Positions 1-12,944 are shown, counted from the first letter of the stretch. The stretch: 64,000 nt of DNA from Camarhynchus parvulus (GCF_901933205.1 NC_044582.1:17149820-17213819), one strand, 5' to 3'. Made by a program: numbers and translations. The notes: generated by a model from the letters alone, not told the origin.

Positions 1-68
1 GCTTGAGGAGCAGGATGAAACCACTCCAGGGGTTTGTACTGGATGAAAATTTGGATAAGAACTCACAG
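1..68 (+). CDS. Possible exon end cut by the window edge
   Basis: The first 68 bases are open in one frame only, reading LRSRMKPLQGFVLDENLDKN then SQ, and end at CACAG followed by GTACTG, an acceptable donor in phase 0. The left side is missing, so no acceptor can be judged. The composition (charged, with Leu and Met) is plausible for an exon of a helical protein. I do not recognise it. It could be the same plus-strand gene as the other candidate exons or a chance open stretch. Confidence 0.18.
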
Positions 69-1555
69 GTACTGCTAATTCTTGATAGTTTCTCAATAAT
101 ATGTTGTGGAGAGAGCCGTGGAGCACGAGGCATTTTGCATCCAGGAGAATTCAGGCTGTGTTTTATTGCTGTCATACCTGCTCTGTGTCCAGCTGCCTCT
201 GGCACCTCAGTGGCCCCTCAGGGTCCCTGCAGTGCTCCTGTTTGTCCTGGCACAGGAGGCACTTGGTGCAGCTTATCTCACCTGGAGCAGTGTCCTGAGC
301 ACCACAGCAAACAACCCTCTGTGGCACAGATGTGTCTGCCCTGTGTTTGCAGGCAGAGCTGCTCATTGCACAGAAGCCCTTCAGGGCTGCTTTGATTTCA
401 GCTGCGCTCACCCCAGCCCTTCTGAATCTTCCAAGGCAAACAGAGAACGAGGGCTGACAGTGTTTTACATTTATTCTTTGCACTTGTTGATCTAAATGGC
501 GTTAGGGAAGTGCTTTGTCTGATGTTGTTCTCCTTCTGGTGGAGCAGCTTCCATGTGTGCTTTTGGCAGGCAAAGCTGCTCCAGCTAGCAGGAGAACTGC
601 AGGTGCTATCAGAGGATGTTTTTATCCAGCTCTTGACTGATATCCAGGGGTTTAATGCAGAGATCCTTCCCTGTGCACCATGTGGTTGTGGCTCTGAGGG
701 AGACAACACTGCCAGGGATGAGAGGGAGTGAAGGGAGAAGGTTCTGTGTTTATTGCACACCCTCATCCTCATTTCAGCATTCAGCAGGGCCTCAGAGGGG
801 GCACTGGCCCAAAGAAAATCTTCAGAATAGTCATTAAATTGTGAGTTAGGTGCTCTCTCCAGCCTGCATCTCCCTGTAACTCAACAGCAGCCTTTGCCAG
901 GGATCTCCTTGGTGCTCGTTGTGTTGTAAAGGAACAATATCTTTGTGCAACAATAAAACCAAGTGTAGGACTGAACAACAACACTGGCAAATAGCACTGC
1001 TGGACATGGAACTCCTGAACAAAGCCTCACATGTTATCCTGGGGGTGGAAAACAGGGAGGGAGCTGTTTGCCTGGCCCAGGCACCATGCTGCTCTCTGTC
1101 CTTCCCAAGTAGGAGCTGTGCCTGGACAGGGAGGGCAGCACCCAGGCTGCAAAAGCTGCAGCTGCCTCTGGCCACAGCACCCAAAGACACAGCGGCTGCT
1201 TCTGAGCGTTTTTATTTAGTTTGGTAATGATTGAACAAAGTTTTGTGGTAGCCCCAAACTCTTCAGATCTCTCCATCGTGTGAAATGGGGTTGGAATTGG
1301 TGGCATGGGGAGAGCACAGCTGCATTTGGCACCGGGAGAATCCAAGTAGGTTGGATGGAATCCTTGGTGGAATCCTTGGGAAATCACCTTTCGGGAGAGC
1401 CTGTGGCTGTGGGAGAGCTCAGCCCCTGTGTCCGAGCTGGGGGTGTGTGCTCAGGGCAGCCCCCCTGCCCTCCCTGCTGCCATCCTGTCCTGGGCACCCT
1501 CTCCTGCTGCTTTTGGCACATGAGGAGATTGCAGAGTGATCCTACCCAGGACAGG
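69..1555. other. No gene seen
   Basis: Unique-looking intronic or intergenic DNA. A 33-base open segment at 570-602 reading AKLLQLAGELQ lies between splice-like sites but is too short to call. No repeats are recognised. Confidence 0.5.
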
Positions 1556-1660
1556 GCTTGGAGCCCCCTGGCACAGGGGAAGGTGTCCCTGCCCATGGCA
1601 GGGGGTGGGAGCTGTAAGTCCCTTAATATCCTTTCCAACACAAACCATTCTGGGATCCTG
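1556..1660 (+). mobile_element. CR1 LINE 3' fragment
   Basis: The stretch from GGAAGGTGTCCCTGCCCATG through TTCCAACACAAACCATTCTG is the characteristic 3' end of an avian CR1 retrotransposon. It is severely 5'-truncated and diverged. Confidence 0.75.
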
Positions 1661-4017
1661 TGGCTGCTTTTTATCAATCTGTGCCAAACAGATATAACAG
1701 GAATTACAAAATAAATGTGATGGCAACAGCTCCATGGACAGGTGATTATCACCTGATCTGCCCATAACTTCTTTACAGCACTTATGCCCTGGGTTTTGCA
1801 TAAATTTCGTAATCAGATAATAATTTGAGCTCTACAAAGCTGATTCTGATACACCTGAAGAGTCTGGCGGTTTGTGATTTCCTACAGCACTAAACCATAG
1901 AAACAAATTGGTGTTTAATGTAGATTTTAGTTTTATTAGCTTCCCTCCACACTTCAAGAAACAAGTGTATTGACTACCATAAATCAGGAGTTTGAGACCT
2001 AAAATTATATCTGTTGTCTAGGAAAGAAATAAAAGACAATTTCTTGCAAAGTGGAGCTGGTAGAAAATGAGGGAAATAAATGTGAGGATCTTCAAGTCTT
2101 TGGGAAAGATTCACAGCGTTGATGATGCTGTTCTTCCTGGAGACACCCTGGTGGTATCCCCCTCTCCCTCTGCACAGTCTCCACTGCAGCTCTTAAATGT
2201 TGAGTGTGTTCTCCTTCCCAAAGGGCTTCCAGGGGTGGAACTTTCTGTGCCAATGATAACACCATTAATCTTCCTGATTTTGGGGAAAACTCGAGCAAAA
2301 ATCCTTTGTGCAACAGCCCTGGACTGGTATCATTAATCAGTGATCATTTCAAGGTATTAATTAAAGCACTGGGCTTTTTGCCTAGAAAACAAACTCCGAG
2401 GCAGTTTTTTGCACCAATAAAGTAAGTGGTTTCCATTAAAGGCAATTAGCAGAGACACAAAAGCAGGGGAGAGCTCCATCTGATTCATCAACCCCATAAA
2501 CAAGGTGCTCCCACCAGATCTTCAGCCTTAGATGAAAAAAAGAAGTTTTATGAATGCCTCTGTTATCTGTATCATCTGTTATGGAAGCCTGGAGATGCTT
2601 TTCCTGTTGTAGTTTAGATATTTGCTGGGGTTTTTTCCCCGTGTTCCAGTTGCATGCCATAAAAAAAAGCCCTTGGTGTTGTTTATTCAGAGTTTCTAAA
2701 AACACTTTCATGATGTGAATAGAGAGGGGATTTTAAGGAAATGCAGAGCTCACAGTTGAACAATCCCACTGAAGTCCCTTTGGTGCTGTTAGAGAGGAAC
2801 TGCTGCTCGTTTTAATGGTGTTCACCAAACTAACAAACCTGGCTTTCTTCTAAAGCAAGTTGTGGCAGCACTTTTTGTCAGCCAAGCCTCCAAAGGCCTT
2901 TAGAGATCTGTTGGAATGCAATTATTTTCTTCTGGATTAGGAAGAACTAACACCCAATAGCTCAGAGGTTGTTTCAAACAGGATTTTATTTGGTTTCTAA
3001 GTGTTTGTCCAGTTCTCCTGGATAAAATAGATACTCCAGCTTAAAAGAAAAAAGAAAACAAAGCAGAAACTTGAGAGATGGGGGGAAAAGCAGGGGTGAG
3101 GATGATGTTTCTGTTCTCCCACCCTGTTCCCTGATGTGCATCTCCATCCTCCATGGAAACCTAGGCACAGAGGGACAGCACTGGATTGCAGAACATTTTA
3201 TCCAATCTGTTTTATCCAGGTTCCAGGCAGCTGGGAAGGTGTTCCTCTGAGCCTAACCTTTCCCTGCTCCTCAGGTGCCTCAGTGTGTCCTTAGGTAGAC
3301 ACTGAGCTGCGCTCACAGCAGAAAAGCCAGGCAGGAAGGGAGGGTGCTGTGGGTTGTTTTCACCTTTGGGAAGCCCTATGCATGAGCTGTTTCAGGATAA
3401 CTTATATTAAAAAGCAAATTAGCTGTGCTGAGAAGTGAACAGGATCCTCAGCCTGGGCTGGAACTCAACATTTCCCCCAGGGACAGCAGAAGGGGCAGGG
3501 ATGAAACTCAGACTCAGCCCTGGGATTTATCTGGGGAGCTTTGGTGCACAGGAGCAGCCAAACTCCACAGGTGCCCTGGGTTTGATCTTTAATCTCCTGC
3601 TTTTCTTCTTGAACATCAGCTTCTCTGCATGTGTTGGAAGTGCTCCCACTTAGCCAGGGCTGAACTGGCCAGGGCTGGCTCCCTGACACTCCTAATTAGA
3701 TCCAAATTAGCATGGCTGTGATTGAGCACTCTGCTCCCTCTCAGTGGCTGCCTATTGATTTGCTGGATGTGATTCTGCAGCTCCTCACTCGGACTCTGCA
3801 GTGGGTGAGGAGCACTGGAACCACCACCTGCAACCCAAGCAGGGTCCAAGGGGGCTTTTTGGCTGCTCAGGTTTTGCTCTAGTCCTAAAGGGACCAGGAA
3901 AGCCCTTGTGAAGGTCTTTGGGCAGTCCCCAGGTGCCATGGTTGGCTCATGGTGCACAGCTGGTTGCAAAAGCTCTGGGCTCCTTGAAACAAAGCCAGAA
4001 GCATTTTAACTCTGAAC
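1661..4017. other. No gene seen
   Basis: AT-rich to mixed DNA with many short chance frames and no recognisable exon, repeat or RNA. A pyrimidine/purine-biased patch lies near 3040-3100. Confidence 0.5.
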
Positions 4018-4195
4018 AGGGCTGTGGGATTGGAACAGGACTGTGGGATTGCACTGGGATTTTGGGATTGCACTGAGGATGTGGGATTGCCCTGAGGCTG
4101 TGGGGTTGCACTGGGATTTTGGGATTGCACTGAGGATGTGGGATTGCACTGGGGTTTTGGGATTGCACTGAGGATGTGGGATTGCACTGGAAACA
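4018..4195 (+). repeat. Minisatellite of a 15-16 base motif
   Basis: Repeated GGGATTGCACTGAGGATGT and GGGATTGCACTGGGATTTT units alternate about eleven times with small changes, giving a rough 31-base dimer. Frames through it produce artefactual SAIPHPQCNP-type repeats on the minus strand, not a gene. Confidence 0.9.
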
Positions 4196-4349
4196 GGTCC
4201 TGGGTGCTCTGTCCCAGCAGCCGGGGGGATGAGGGGGATGCAGCCCCTGAGACCCTGCCAAGAACCCTTTTCTTGGGGGCTGTGACAGGGCAGTGAGTGT
4301 CCCCAAGGCAGTGGGGACAGTAGTTTGGGATATGAGAATGAATTAGACC

Positions 4350-4395
4350 TGGTTTAGGGGTGAGCTTGGCAGTGCTGGGTTAATGCTGGGCTCAA
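4350..4395 (+). mobile_element. CR1 fragment, plus orientation
   Basis: TGGTTTAGGGGTGAGCTTGG followed by CAGTGCTGGGTTAATGCTGG matches the region just before the CR1 3' end. It stops where the inverted CR1 at 4396 begins. Confidence 0.7.
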
Positions 4396-4646
4396 CCACA
4401 GAATCACAGAATAATGAGGTTGGAAGAGACCTCTAAGATCATTGAGTCCAGCCCATGCCCGAACACCACACCACAGCACCGAGTGCTATGTCCAGTCTTT
4501 TTAAACACATTCAGAGATGGTGATTCCACCACCTCCCTGGGAAGAGCATTCCAGTACTTCATTATTCTTTCGGTGAAAATTTTTTTCCTAATATCCAACC
4601 TGTACCTTCCCTGACCTGTGTCCTCTAAAACCAAACCACTCTGTGA
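4396..4646 (-). mobile_element. CR1 LINE 3' end
   Basis: On the minus strand this reads the end of the CR1 reverse transcriptase frame ([20 protein letters not shown], then [16 protein letters not shown]) followed by the 3' UTR and terminal CAGAATCACAGAATAAT-type tail. The frame is a remnant of the ORF2 C-terminus, heavily 5'-truncated, with no function of its own expected. Confidence 0.92.
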
Positions 4647-7600
4647 TACACTGACCATGAAAGAAGAGTTTGTGCTTTGTGCCACGGGCCCAAAGCAGGC
4701 CCAAATCCTTTATTTGGTGTCATTCTGCAGCTCCCAGCAAGCCACAGGTCTGGCTTCAAGCCCTGCTGGCCCAGAACAACCCCTCAGGGAGCTGCAGCAA
4801 TACCAAAGGTCCATGGCACTCCTTCTTAAGGGATCATTTTTCTTCTAACAAGATTTACTTCCCACAAAATGAAGCTGGGTATTTCTCATTATTGGAAAAT
4901 GACGGCTGTGTTCAGGATGAATCATCTCAGCTGTTATCTGACAGGTGCCAATCATTTATTTGTCCTTGTCCACATGAAGTAGGGAGGGAGCCAAGGCAGT
5001 GATTTGTCTCTTTCAAAAGGGGAAACATCTGCCTGAACCTCACTTCCCTCAGACCCAGGGGCTGCTGCTGGTGATCATCCCAATGAAGCTGGGGCAAAAT
5101 TTGGGTCCCTCTTCCCCAAACTCAAAGCAATCCTCATGCCTCATCTATTTTACTCACTTTTACATGTTCAAATCCCAGCCCATGGAGCTGAGGGGAGGAA
5201 GGGCAGGTTACAGGTGTGACAGAGCTGCTGGGACTCTGAAAGATGCCATTAGAATTTTGAGGATTTCCCTTAATTTATCACAGTCCCCCTCATTATGTTT
5301 GCTCAGGGTGATTATGATTGTGATTATTCAGTCAGGCTCATGGCAGATTTCTTCTTTTCCAGGATAAAATTGATGGGAGGGTTTTCTTGTCTTCAGGAGA
5401 AAAAAAAAGCTTGGGTACAGCATGTCATATTGATTCCATAATGCATGGTTTGCCTTGTAGTCATTTTTTTTCCCTCACGGTCTCCAGCACATGCTGCAGG
5501 GATCTGATGTCAGTAAAATTGGCTGTCTGTCATACAAGAGTTATTAGAGGGGGGAAAAAGTAATTTTCTGATAATAAGATTAAATTTTAATGGTGAAAAG
5601 AAAATGAAGTCATGGGTAACAATGTAGGACATTTTTGGGGGAAAAAACCACTGTTCAAAAATATTTGATAATAAATAACAGTATAAATAGGCTACTTCTC
5701 AGAGAGAGCAAATTCACTGAAATTATGTGTGGCAGGAGGGAAGGGGGATTGCACAGCCAGAAACCCACCTGAGCATCTCCCAGTGAGTGGAATTTTCTCT
5801 TCCATCCCATTCCATGGACATTTATGGAAGTGCCTTTCCAATACCAGAGAAGTTTTATCCAGCAGGAAGTGTGGGGATGTTCAATGGGAGCAAACCAGAA
5901 TTGGGAGCTTTGTACCGGGAGCTGGGGCTTTGACAAACATCAGCTTTATTTATAAATGGTTCTCTGGGACCATAGTGATGGCCCCTGCTTGGAAAAGTGT
6001 CTGAAATGAGCAGGATGTGCAGAGGTGAGCAGTGCAGAGCCCAGCGTTCCCTGCAAGATCCTTCTCTAGATAAAGCTGCAGCAGACAATGGATCACTGCA
6101 GTGCTTCCCCGAGGAGCCCGGGATTTGCTCTCTAATCTCTTCCTCCAGCACTATTTCCTGGATGCTTCTTCCTCACAAAATAGATTTATAAGTCCACAGC
6201 AGAGCTGCCTTTTGTGCCTCTGTCCTGTATTCAAAACACATTCGCTGACATGGGTGAGAAAATTGGAGTTAAATCATCCCCGTGCTACCATTAAGATTAC
6301 TGCTGAATTTTGGGCGTTTTTAAAGCATCCTTCCTGTTCTTCCTCCTCATCCCTGCTGGAAGGGTTGGGTTTTTTTTGTTAAACTAAGGTTTTGCAATCT
6401 GTCTCAGGGCTTTAGAAAGCTGTAGATTACTCGCTGTCGGGATGTGAAGGCTGTGGCTGCAGAAGGAATTGCTTTTTTTAGGCGAGCACAAACACTGGCC
6501 CTCTGTTCTGCTCTTTGTAGAGATTGTGTACAACAGACAGGAGCAGGGAGAGGAGCTCAGCGTGTCAGGAAGGTGACAGTGAAGGCAGCCAAAATGCAAA
6601 TGCATGGCAAGAAACAGGAGTGAGATGCCCAAAATCACGCTGAGAGATCAAACAGGGACTGAAGCAGGCACGAGAAAGTGAAGTTGAGCCGCAGAACAAA
6701 CAAACTGATTGGCAACAAGGAATTGCTTAGAAACACAAAGAAAATAACCCAGCCAAGAGCAGGGAGCCTGATTCAGTGAAAGGCTCTTAAGGGCTGCTTT
6801 TTGCCTGAACGAGAGGGGAAGTGGTAAAGTGGCTGCGTGGGTGGCTGGAGCTGGTGTGAAATGGTCCCTGTTGGCTGGAGCAGATAGAGGAAATTATTGA
6901 TGTTGTCTTGGTCTGCGGAGCTGGCAGAAATCCCTTTCCCTGTGAGATGCATCTTTGCCAGTGAGAGGTGATCTCTGTCTCCGTGGCAGAGCTCTCTGTG
7001 CTCGGTGGGGTGAGTGAAGGGGCTGACTTTGCACAGGGGTCGTGTAAATGCAGAGTCTGGGTGAAATTCAGGCATCCATCATCCAGCTCAGAACTGCAGA
7101 ACGCTCCAGGAGCATCCAAACACATTCCTGATGTGTGCATGCCAGTCCTGAGCCTGGGCAGGGGATGCTGCTGCTGGGTTGATTGAGATATGACTGTGGC
7201 TGACACTTGGAATGGAATTTAATTCCTTATCTCTCCCCACTGACTCCTTACAGAATTCCCAGTGCAGGCCCCCGGGATTAGTGTGGGTACCACCAGACAG
7301 AGAACTTTGCCTTTGAGAAGTGTGTGCACATGGGGAGAAGGCTTCTGTTGGAGCAAATGTCTTTGATCAGTTCTTGGAGTTGGGTTTGCCTCTTCCCTGG
7401 CACTCCCCAACCTGTCCTGTCCATAGGCAGCTCCCTCCCTGTCTTCCAAAGGTGCCTGAGGCTGTAAGAAATGCAAAATGGAGTAAATCTGAGGCAAACA
7501 AAGTAACAGAGTTTGGTGTTACCCCCACCACGTTATCGTTCACTCAGAGGAGGCTGAAGAATGATGTGGAAGTAGTTAATTTTAAAAATAATTAAAAAGT

Positions 7601-8681
7601 CCTGAGGGAGGAAAAAGTGAGATTAACTCCTTTCCTTTAAAGAAGGAGAGGAGCTGCATAATCACTCTTTAAATGTAGGTCCCTCTTTATACTCTTGCTT
7701 ACTGTGAACTTTCTTCTGAAGGTTTTCTTTGGGCTAAAAAGAGAATTTTTGCTTCTGTGCTACTTCCCTGCACAGGTTCTGAAAGACCTTTCTAGTTTGC
7801 TTGAGCACAAAATATCAGAAGTTTTTATTAATAGAAACATTTGGGAGCATCCAGCAAGTATAGATCTTGTTTTGAAACACTTTTAGAATGATATCTTTAC
7901 TATTTCTATGCCTGGTAATGAAATTCCAAACGGACTGAAGCACTTCAAAGCTTGTAGTGCATCCCCTGGATGCTGCAATTTTGCTCAGAGATGTCTCTAA
8001 ATCCAGGGGCCTCCACGGTGCTTTTGGTTCTTTGGTGATGAGCTCCAGCAGGATAAAAACTCTCCAGAAAATCCCTGAAGGACTTGGCTTCTGTGCAGGT
8101 CTCCAGTTCATCATCTCTTCTTGTGTCAGCATTTAAATGGCTCAAAATTCCTGATCATTCTTAAAGGCAGGAGTGGCCTGCTTCGCTTCACTGCAGTGCT
8201 CATTTTTTCTGTAGCTCTGTCAGTTCTGAAGTATTTACAAAGCAAATCACATCTGCTTTGGCTGCTATCAATCAATAGCTGATGAGAGAGAGATCACTGC
8301 ACCGATTTATGAACAACTAATTGCAGGGCAATTAGGATTTCTTGGATTTTTCACCTGTGCTTGTACTGCCTGCAGTTTAAAAAACATCCCCTGGCTTTTA
8401 ATTTTTAACACACAGGAGTAGAAAAGGCTTAGAAAAAAGATATGAGCAACCCATGGGGCTTCCTGCTACACTTTGTTTTCTGTTTTGCAACGTTATATTT
8501 GTGTTTTCACACCTCTCCTGGGTGCTCAGGTTGTGCTGTTCCAAGGAAAATGCCACAAAAAGGCTCAAAGGAGCAGTGACTGAAAACTGGGCTGTGACTG
8601 TCCCTGTCCCAGGGCTGGGGTAGCTGAATAGAGAGAAGGGTGAGCTAAGCCGCAGTGGGACTCTGTGTGGGTGTCTCAGGT
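4647..8681. other. No gene seen
   Basis: About 4 kb of mixed-composition DNA. I see no exon with convincing splice signals, no CR1 or LTR and no tandem repeat. It is probably intron or spacer. Confidence 0.45.
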
Positions 8682-8745
8682 AATTCTCAGTGCTAAATGA
8701 GAATTTCTCAGCGCTAAATGAGAATTTCTCAGCGCTAAAATGAGC
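8682..8745 (+). repeat. 21-base tandem repeat, three copies
   Basis: Three successive copies of a unit with core TTCTCAGCGCTAAATGAGA. The first copy has TGCTAAATGA in place of CGCTAAATGA and the last has one extra A, so the copies are nearly identical. Confidence 0.85.
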
Positions 8746-9758
8746 CCTGATTTAGGGCCTCCCATCAGCTCCATGTGCACACCTGGGCAGGTAAATTCAG
8801 CTCCTGGAGCTTTCAGCTGGGCTGCTCCTCCTCAGGTGTTTGTGTGGTAAAGCCTGGCTTTGTGCTGAGCCAGCTCCAGCTGGGCCCTGTCTCTCTGGGG
8901 TGCTGCTGGTGCCTTTTTTGTCTCATGCAGGTGCTCAGCTCTGATCCTGACCCTAAAGCTGAGCCCAGCCCCACCTCCCTGCTGCTGGAAACCCAGCTGG
9001 GGATTGGGAATTGGGAATTGCAGGGGGACACCAGCTCCAAAACCGCCTCCTCAGCCAGGCACAGTGGGATCTGCTGGCTCAGACAAGGGGGACAACAAAC
9101 ATTTTACAGCAGAAATTCACTCTTTGTGCTGGCAAGTGACCAAAACACCCATCAGCAAGTCTGATGTCTGCATTCCCATAAAAAGCACCGAATCACCAGG
9201 ATTCTGGTTGTTCTCCATGGGCTTGCCTGACACTGGAGCTGTTTCCATTGACGTCAGCTATCTCCAGATCAGCCCCAAAGTGCCTTTTCCCAGGTATTCC
9301 AGTTTACAAGCTGCCATTCAGGCTGTGATTAGCCACCCCAACTGCATGCTCATTTTTCCTGCTCTGTAATCGGATTACTGTAATATTAGCAAATAAAAGC
9401 AGGAGCTGAACAACAATGAGGCTTCAACACAAAACGAGCAGAGAGGGAAGGGAACATCAGCAGGCAGGAGATTTAAAAATATAAAAATGCTAAAGTGATT
9501 TGTTTCTTCCTTCCAGCTGGAGCACTGTGTAAAGCCGCGTTCACACATCACAAGTCTCATGGCACAGCTTCTGTGTGAGCAAGGCAGGGAACTCAGGAGC
9601 CAGGGAAAGTTAGACTTGATGGGCTGTAATTTCAACTTTGTGCACAAAGAGGGAAGATTTCTGTGTTTTTTATTCTTTTTATGCATTGACATTTTTGTAC
9701 GCACGCGTTCTTGATTTATCCAGAAGATAATATCATTTGCAAGTTTCATTTGTGGCTT
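8746..9758. other. No gene seen
   Basis: Moderately GC-rich non-repetitive DNA. An open stretch around 9180-9300 lacks an acceptor, so I do not call it. Confidence 0.45.
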
Positions 9759-9990
9759 TAAACTGAAAAAGGGCAGGTTTAGCTTGGATATTAGGAAAAA
9801 AATTCTTCCCTGTGAGGCTGGGGAGGCCCAGCCAGAAGCTGTGGCTGCCCCTGGATCCCTGGAATGTCCAAGGCCAGGTTGGACATTGGGGCTGGGAGCA
9901 ACCTGGGACAGTGGAAGGTGTCCCTGCCACTGCAGGGGTGGCACTGAGTGGGATTTAAGTTTCTTTCCAAATCATTCCATGATTCTGTGA
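9759..9990 (+). mobile_element. CR1 LINE 3' end
   Basis: Begins in the ORF2 tail (TTTAGCTTGGATATTAGGAA) and runs through GGAATGTCCAAGGCCAGGTT to the terminal TTCCATGATTCTGTGA. It is 5'-truncated, of the GTCCAAGGCCAGG-type subfamily. Confidence 0.92.
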
Positions 9991-11669
9991 AAATTCTCCT
10001 GATTAACCTGCCCTGGAATACCCTCTTCTTTGAGAGGAAAGGCTTGACAGGCCTTGAGTTTCCATCTCTACAGCTGTTCATGCTCACACAAGCATCCTTA
10101 AAAAGGATAAAAGAACCCTCAAAAGTGAATGGAAGTATTTTGTGATAAGAAGCAGATTGTGCAATGGGATTTAACATTTGGCAGCAGTTTTTGGCTGCTC
10201 TTTCCCTCTGTGGGATCAGTCAGAGCTGACCACCAGGCTGACACAGGTAAAGACACCAAAATGATCATCTTGCCCCCAAAATCTGGCACTCTAATGGGTG
10301 TGACATAAAACCTCCTGCTGTAAGTGTGGCTGGCACTTTCCTGCACATGCATTGACAATCTTGGAGCAAAGCTGCTGAGATTGTGTTTTTGGTGGGATTT
10401 TTGTGGGCTCCCAAGGGACCTGCTCTTTCCACCACGGGAATGAGTGATGGTGCTGGCAAATTGCTCCCATTTTTTGTGGGTGAGCAGAGAGCTTCCCATT
10501 CCCAATGCCTGAATTAACCTGGCCATATTTACAGCCTTGGAAACAATAAGCATATACCCAAAATGAGGAAATCTGTCTGTGTGTCCCCTGCTCAGGCCAT
10601 GTCACCATTCAGGGGTGTTGGTTTTAGCAGTCACCTCACATCACTTTATTCAAAACTCTTTTCCCATTCCTGCTGAGCAAAACTTCAGCAGAACTGTAGA
10701 GGGTTGAGAGCTGCAGAGTTCTGATGGATTATCAGAGATGGAACAGAGGGGAAAGCAGGAGAAATCCTAAACCCTTTACCTGGAGCTGCCATACAGATCA
10801 GTGTGGCTGCAGGAATTTTTGTTAACTGAGATTGTCGCTGAGATTTTTGTTAAGCTTATGGGCACGGAGTAATTTTACAGATTATTTTACCCAAATCCTG
10901 TGTATTAGTTATCAAAATCTCTCTGGTTGAGGTTGCTTTGGTCTCCCTCTGGTAGAGATTATTTACCAGAGGCAACAGAAGGTAACAGATCACTTTGAGG
11001 GGGTCTGGCATTATAATCACTTAAAAGAGATATCTGAACAGAATATTGATCCCACATTGTTAACTTATTGTGGCCTATTGAGTGGGGAGCCCTGGAAAGC
11101 TGTAATTAGTTGGAGAATTCTCCAAAAACACTATAATTTCTTTTCTGTTCCTGATGAACTCAATAGAAATATTTCCACACTTGACTCTGCAGTCTGGTGG
11201 CTTACAGGCCATCAGTCCTGGTTTTGTTTTAGATTTCTAGATGATAAAACATAAAACTTTCAATATTTTTATATTATACTATAATCCATTAAATATATAT
11301 AATATATATAAACTTTACAGCAGCAGTCATAGTTTTCTCTGTTATTATGAAGTTCTGATATTTAAATTTGAGGAGGTTTCAAGCATTTTCCTCCAGAAGA
11401 ATCTTTCCTGTGGTGTTGTGAGTGCTGGGTTACTGTTTATACACTAAACCCACCCCGTAGTTAATTTCCTTGAAATGAAATTTTAAAGAATTCAGTTTAT
11501 TAGTCTTGCTTTTTAATGTAATGATATTTTATAGAATAACAGATAATTTATCACCACTGTGGCAGATTCTTTTGTCTCCCTACTTTGTGAAGAGAGCTCA
11601 CCATCCCCTAATATGAAGCTCAGACCCACACACTAAAGCAGCACAGAATCTGAAAAATATAAAAGCTGT
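9991..11669. other. No gene seen
   Basis: AT-rich, non-repetitive. Short TA-rich patch at 11290-11312. Nothing else recognised. Confidence 0.45.
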
Positions 11670-12116
11670 GAGAGAAGCAGAGAAAAGAATAATCAAAACA
11701 ATTCTTATCTCATTTGCTACTCCTGTGTTTGTGAACATGTAGAATGTGTTAGAAAATTATTTACCTAAAAGAATTTAATAATTAAATTCTACTAAAAATT
11801 TTGTTTCTTTAACCAATCACCAAAAACTGTATCCTGACTGTCAGCAGACAGTCACAAGTTTTCTTTAATATTTTTTAATAATTAAATATTTTTCAATTTT
11901 ATTAGATTAGATATGTAATATAATGCAATGTAATGTAATATAATGTAATATAATGTAATATAATGTAATATAATATAATATAATATAATATAATATAATA
12001 TAATATAATATAATATAATATAATATAATATAATATAATATAATATAATATATCTCTTTAATATAGTTATAATAGAATATAGTTTTAATAAAACAAATAT
12101 TCAACATTCCAAAACC
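11670..12116 (+). mobile_element. Solo LTR, same family as 25146 copy
   Basis: Shares the colinear motifs AACATGTAGAATGTGTTAG, an ACCAATCACxxxxxCTGT promoter-like block, AGACAGTCACAAGTTTT and an AATAAA near the 3' end with the copy at 25146. The first hundred bases are missing or diverged. The segment between promoter block and AATAAA is replaced by a long pentanucleotide tract (11916-12052). No internal retroviral sequence is attached. Confidence 0.75.
11916..12052 (+). repeat. (TAATA)n pentanucleotide tract inside the LTR
   Basis: GTAATATAATGTAATATAATG units grade into about 20 pure TAATA repeats. The starting motif is the GTATAGTATAATGTAATAT-like seed present in the related LTR at 25430-25465. 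Confidence 0.95.
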
Positions 12117-12879
12117 TTAAAATGTGGATGGACAGGACATCATTACCTACAACTGCTTTAGCTCCCTGACTGCTCCTGGGTCTCTTTCCCCAGCTGATGT
12201 GGCCTTCTCTAATTCCTGGCTCTGTTCTTGATTCACACCCTCTAATTTATTTTCTGAGGACAGCAAAGAGTTGTTAGCCCTTGGAAGTGAGAACTGATTG
12301 CCTCCCATTTCACGGCTCCTCCAGGCGTTCTGCACCTTTGCTCGCTGCAAAACGAGGGAGGAAAACACAACAAAAATCTATTTGGAACAGCCAAGGAAAA
12401 ACTGTCTGCATGACCCCTGTAAAGATGGCAATGTTTCAATCTGAAATGGATTGCAGAGCATAAAAATCATGGACAGGTGAACTCTGCCTGTAGGACTGAG
12501 TGCTGCCTGGCGTGCTGCAGTAAATGCTGACCTCCTTCCTCTGTAAAGATAAGAATTTCTGCTGCGTTTGTGGATGCTGAGGAATGATGTGCTCATAACC
12601 AAATCCCTGTAATGGGGAGCACACAGTTCACACCGAGCCCACTGCTGGGAGCTCTCAGATGCTATCGGAGCAGCAGCCACCCTTTTACAGGTGTGAACTG
12701 CAGAAATGGGAGTCAAACTTGGTGGGAAGCAGTAATAAAAGGCAAATAAACCCAAGATGGGAGATATTCACCCATTTATTCAGCTCGGGTAATTCCTAGA
12801 GCTGAAGATAAGATCTACAGCTGGCATGAAGTGAGAACCCTCTTGTCTTGTCGACTTACCAAGGAAATTTAACTCTTAC
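12117..12879. other. No gene seen
   Basis: Non-repetitive DNA. A pyrimidine tract ending CCCCAG near 12192 is followed by a 27-codon frame without a donor, not called. Confidence 0.45.
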
Positions 12880-12944
12880 CTGGGCTAGGAACTGAAAATC
12901 AGGACTGATCGTTATGTAGACTCATGACTGTTATGTAGACTCAT
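12880..12944 (-). other. Candidate non-coding exon, minus strand
   Basis: On the minus strand GGTTTTTTTTAG is followed by 65 bases and a strong CCCAG/GTAAGA donor. All three frames contain stops, so this can only be non-coding or the end of a reading frame. It includes a direct repeat of GTTATGTAGACTCAT. With the candidates at 16010 and 18854 it could form a spliced RNA. Confidence 0.18.

Noticed and set aside
570..602. 33-base open segment AKLLQLAGELQ between splice-like sites
   Set aside because: Too short and with an ordinary acceptor; only suggestive together with the 1-68 segment.
10220..10246. 27-base segment SELTTRLTQ between a pyrimidine tract and CACAG/GTAAAG
   Set aside because: Very short; chance occurrence is likely in 64 kb.
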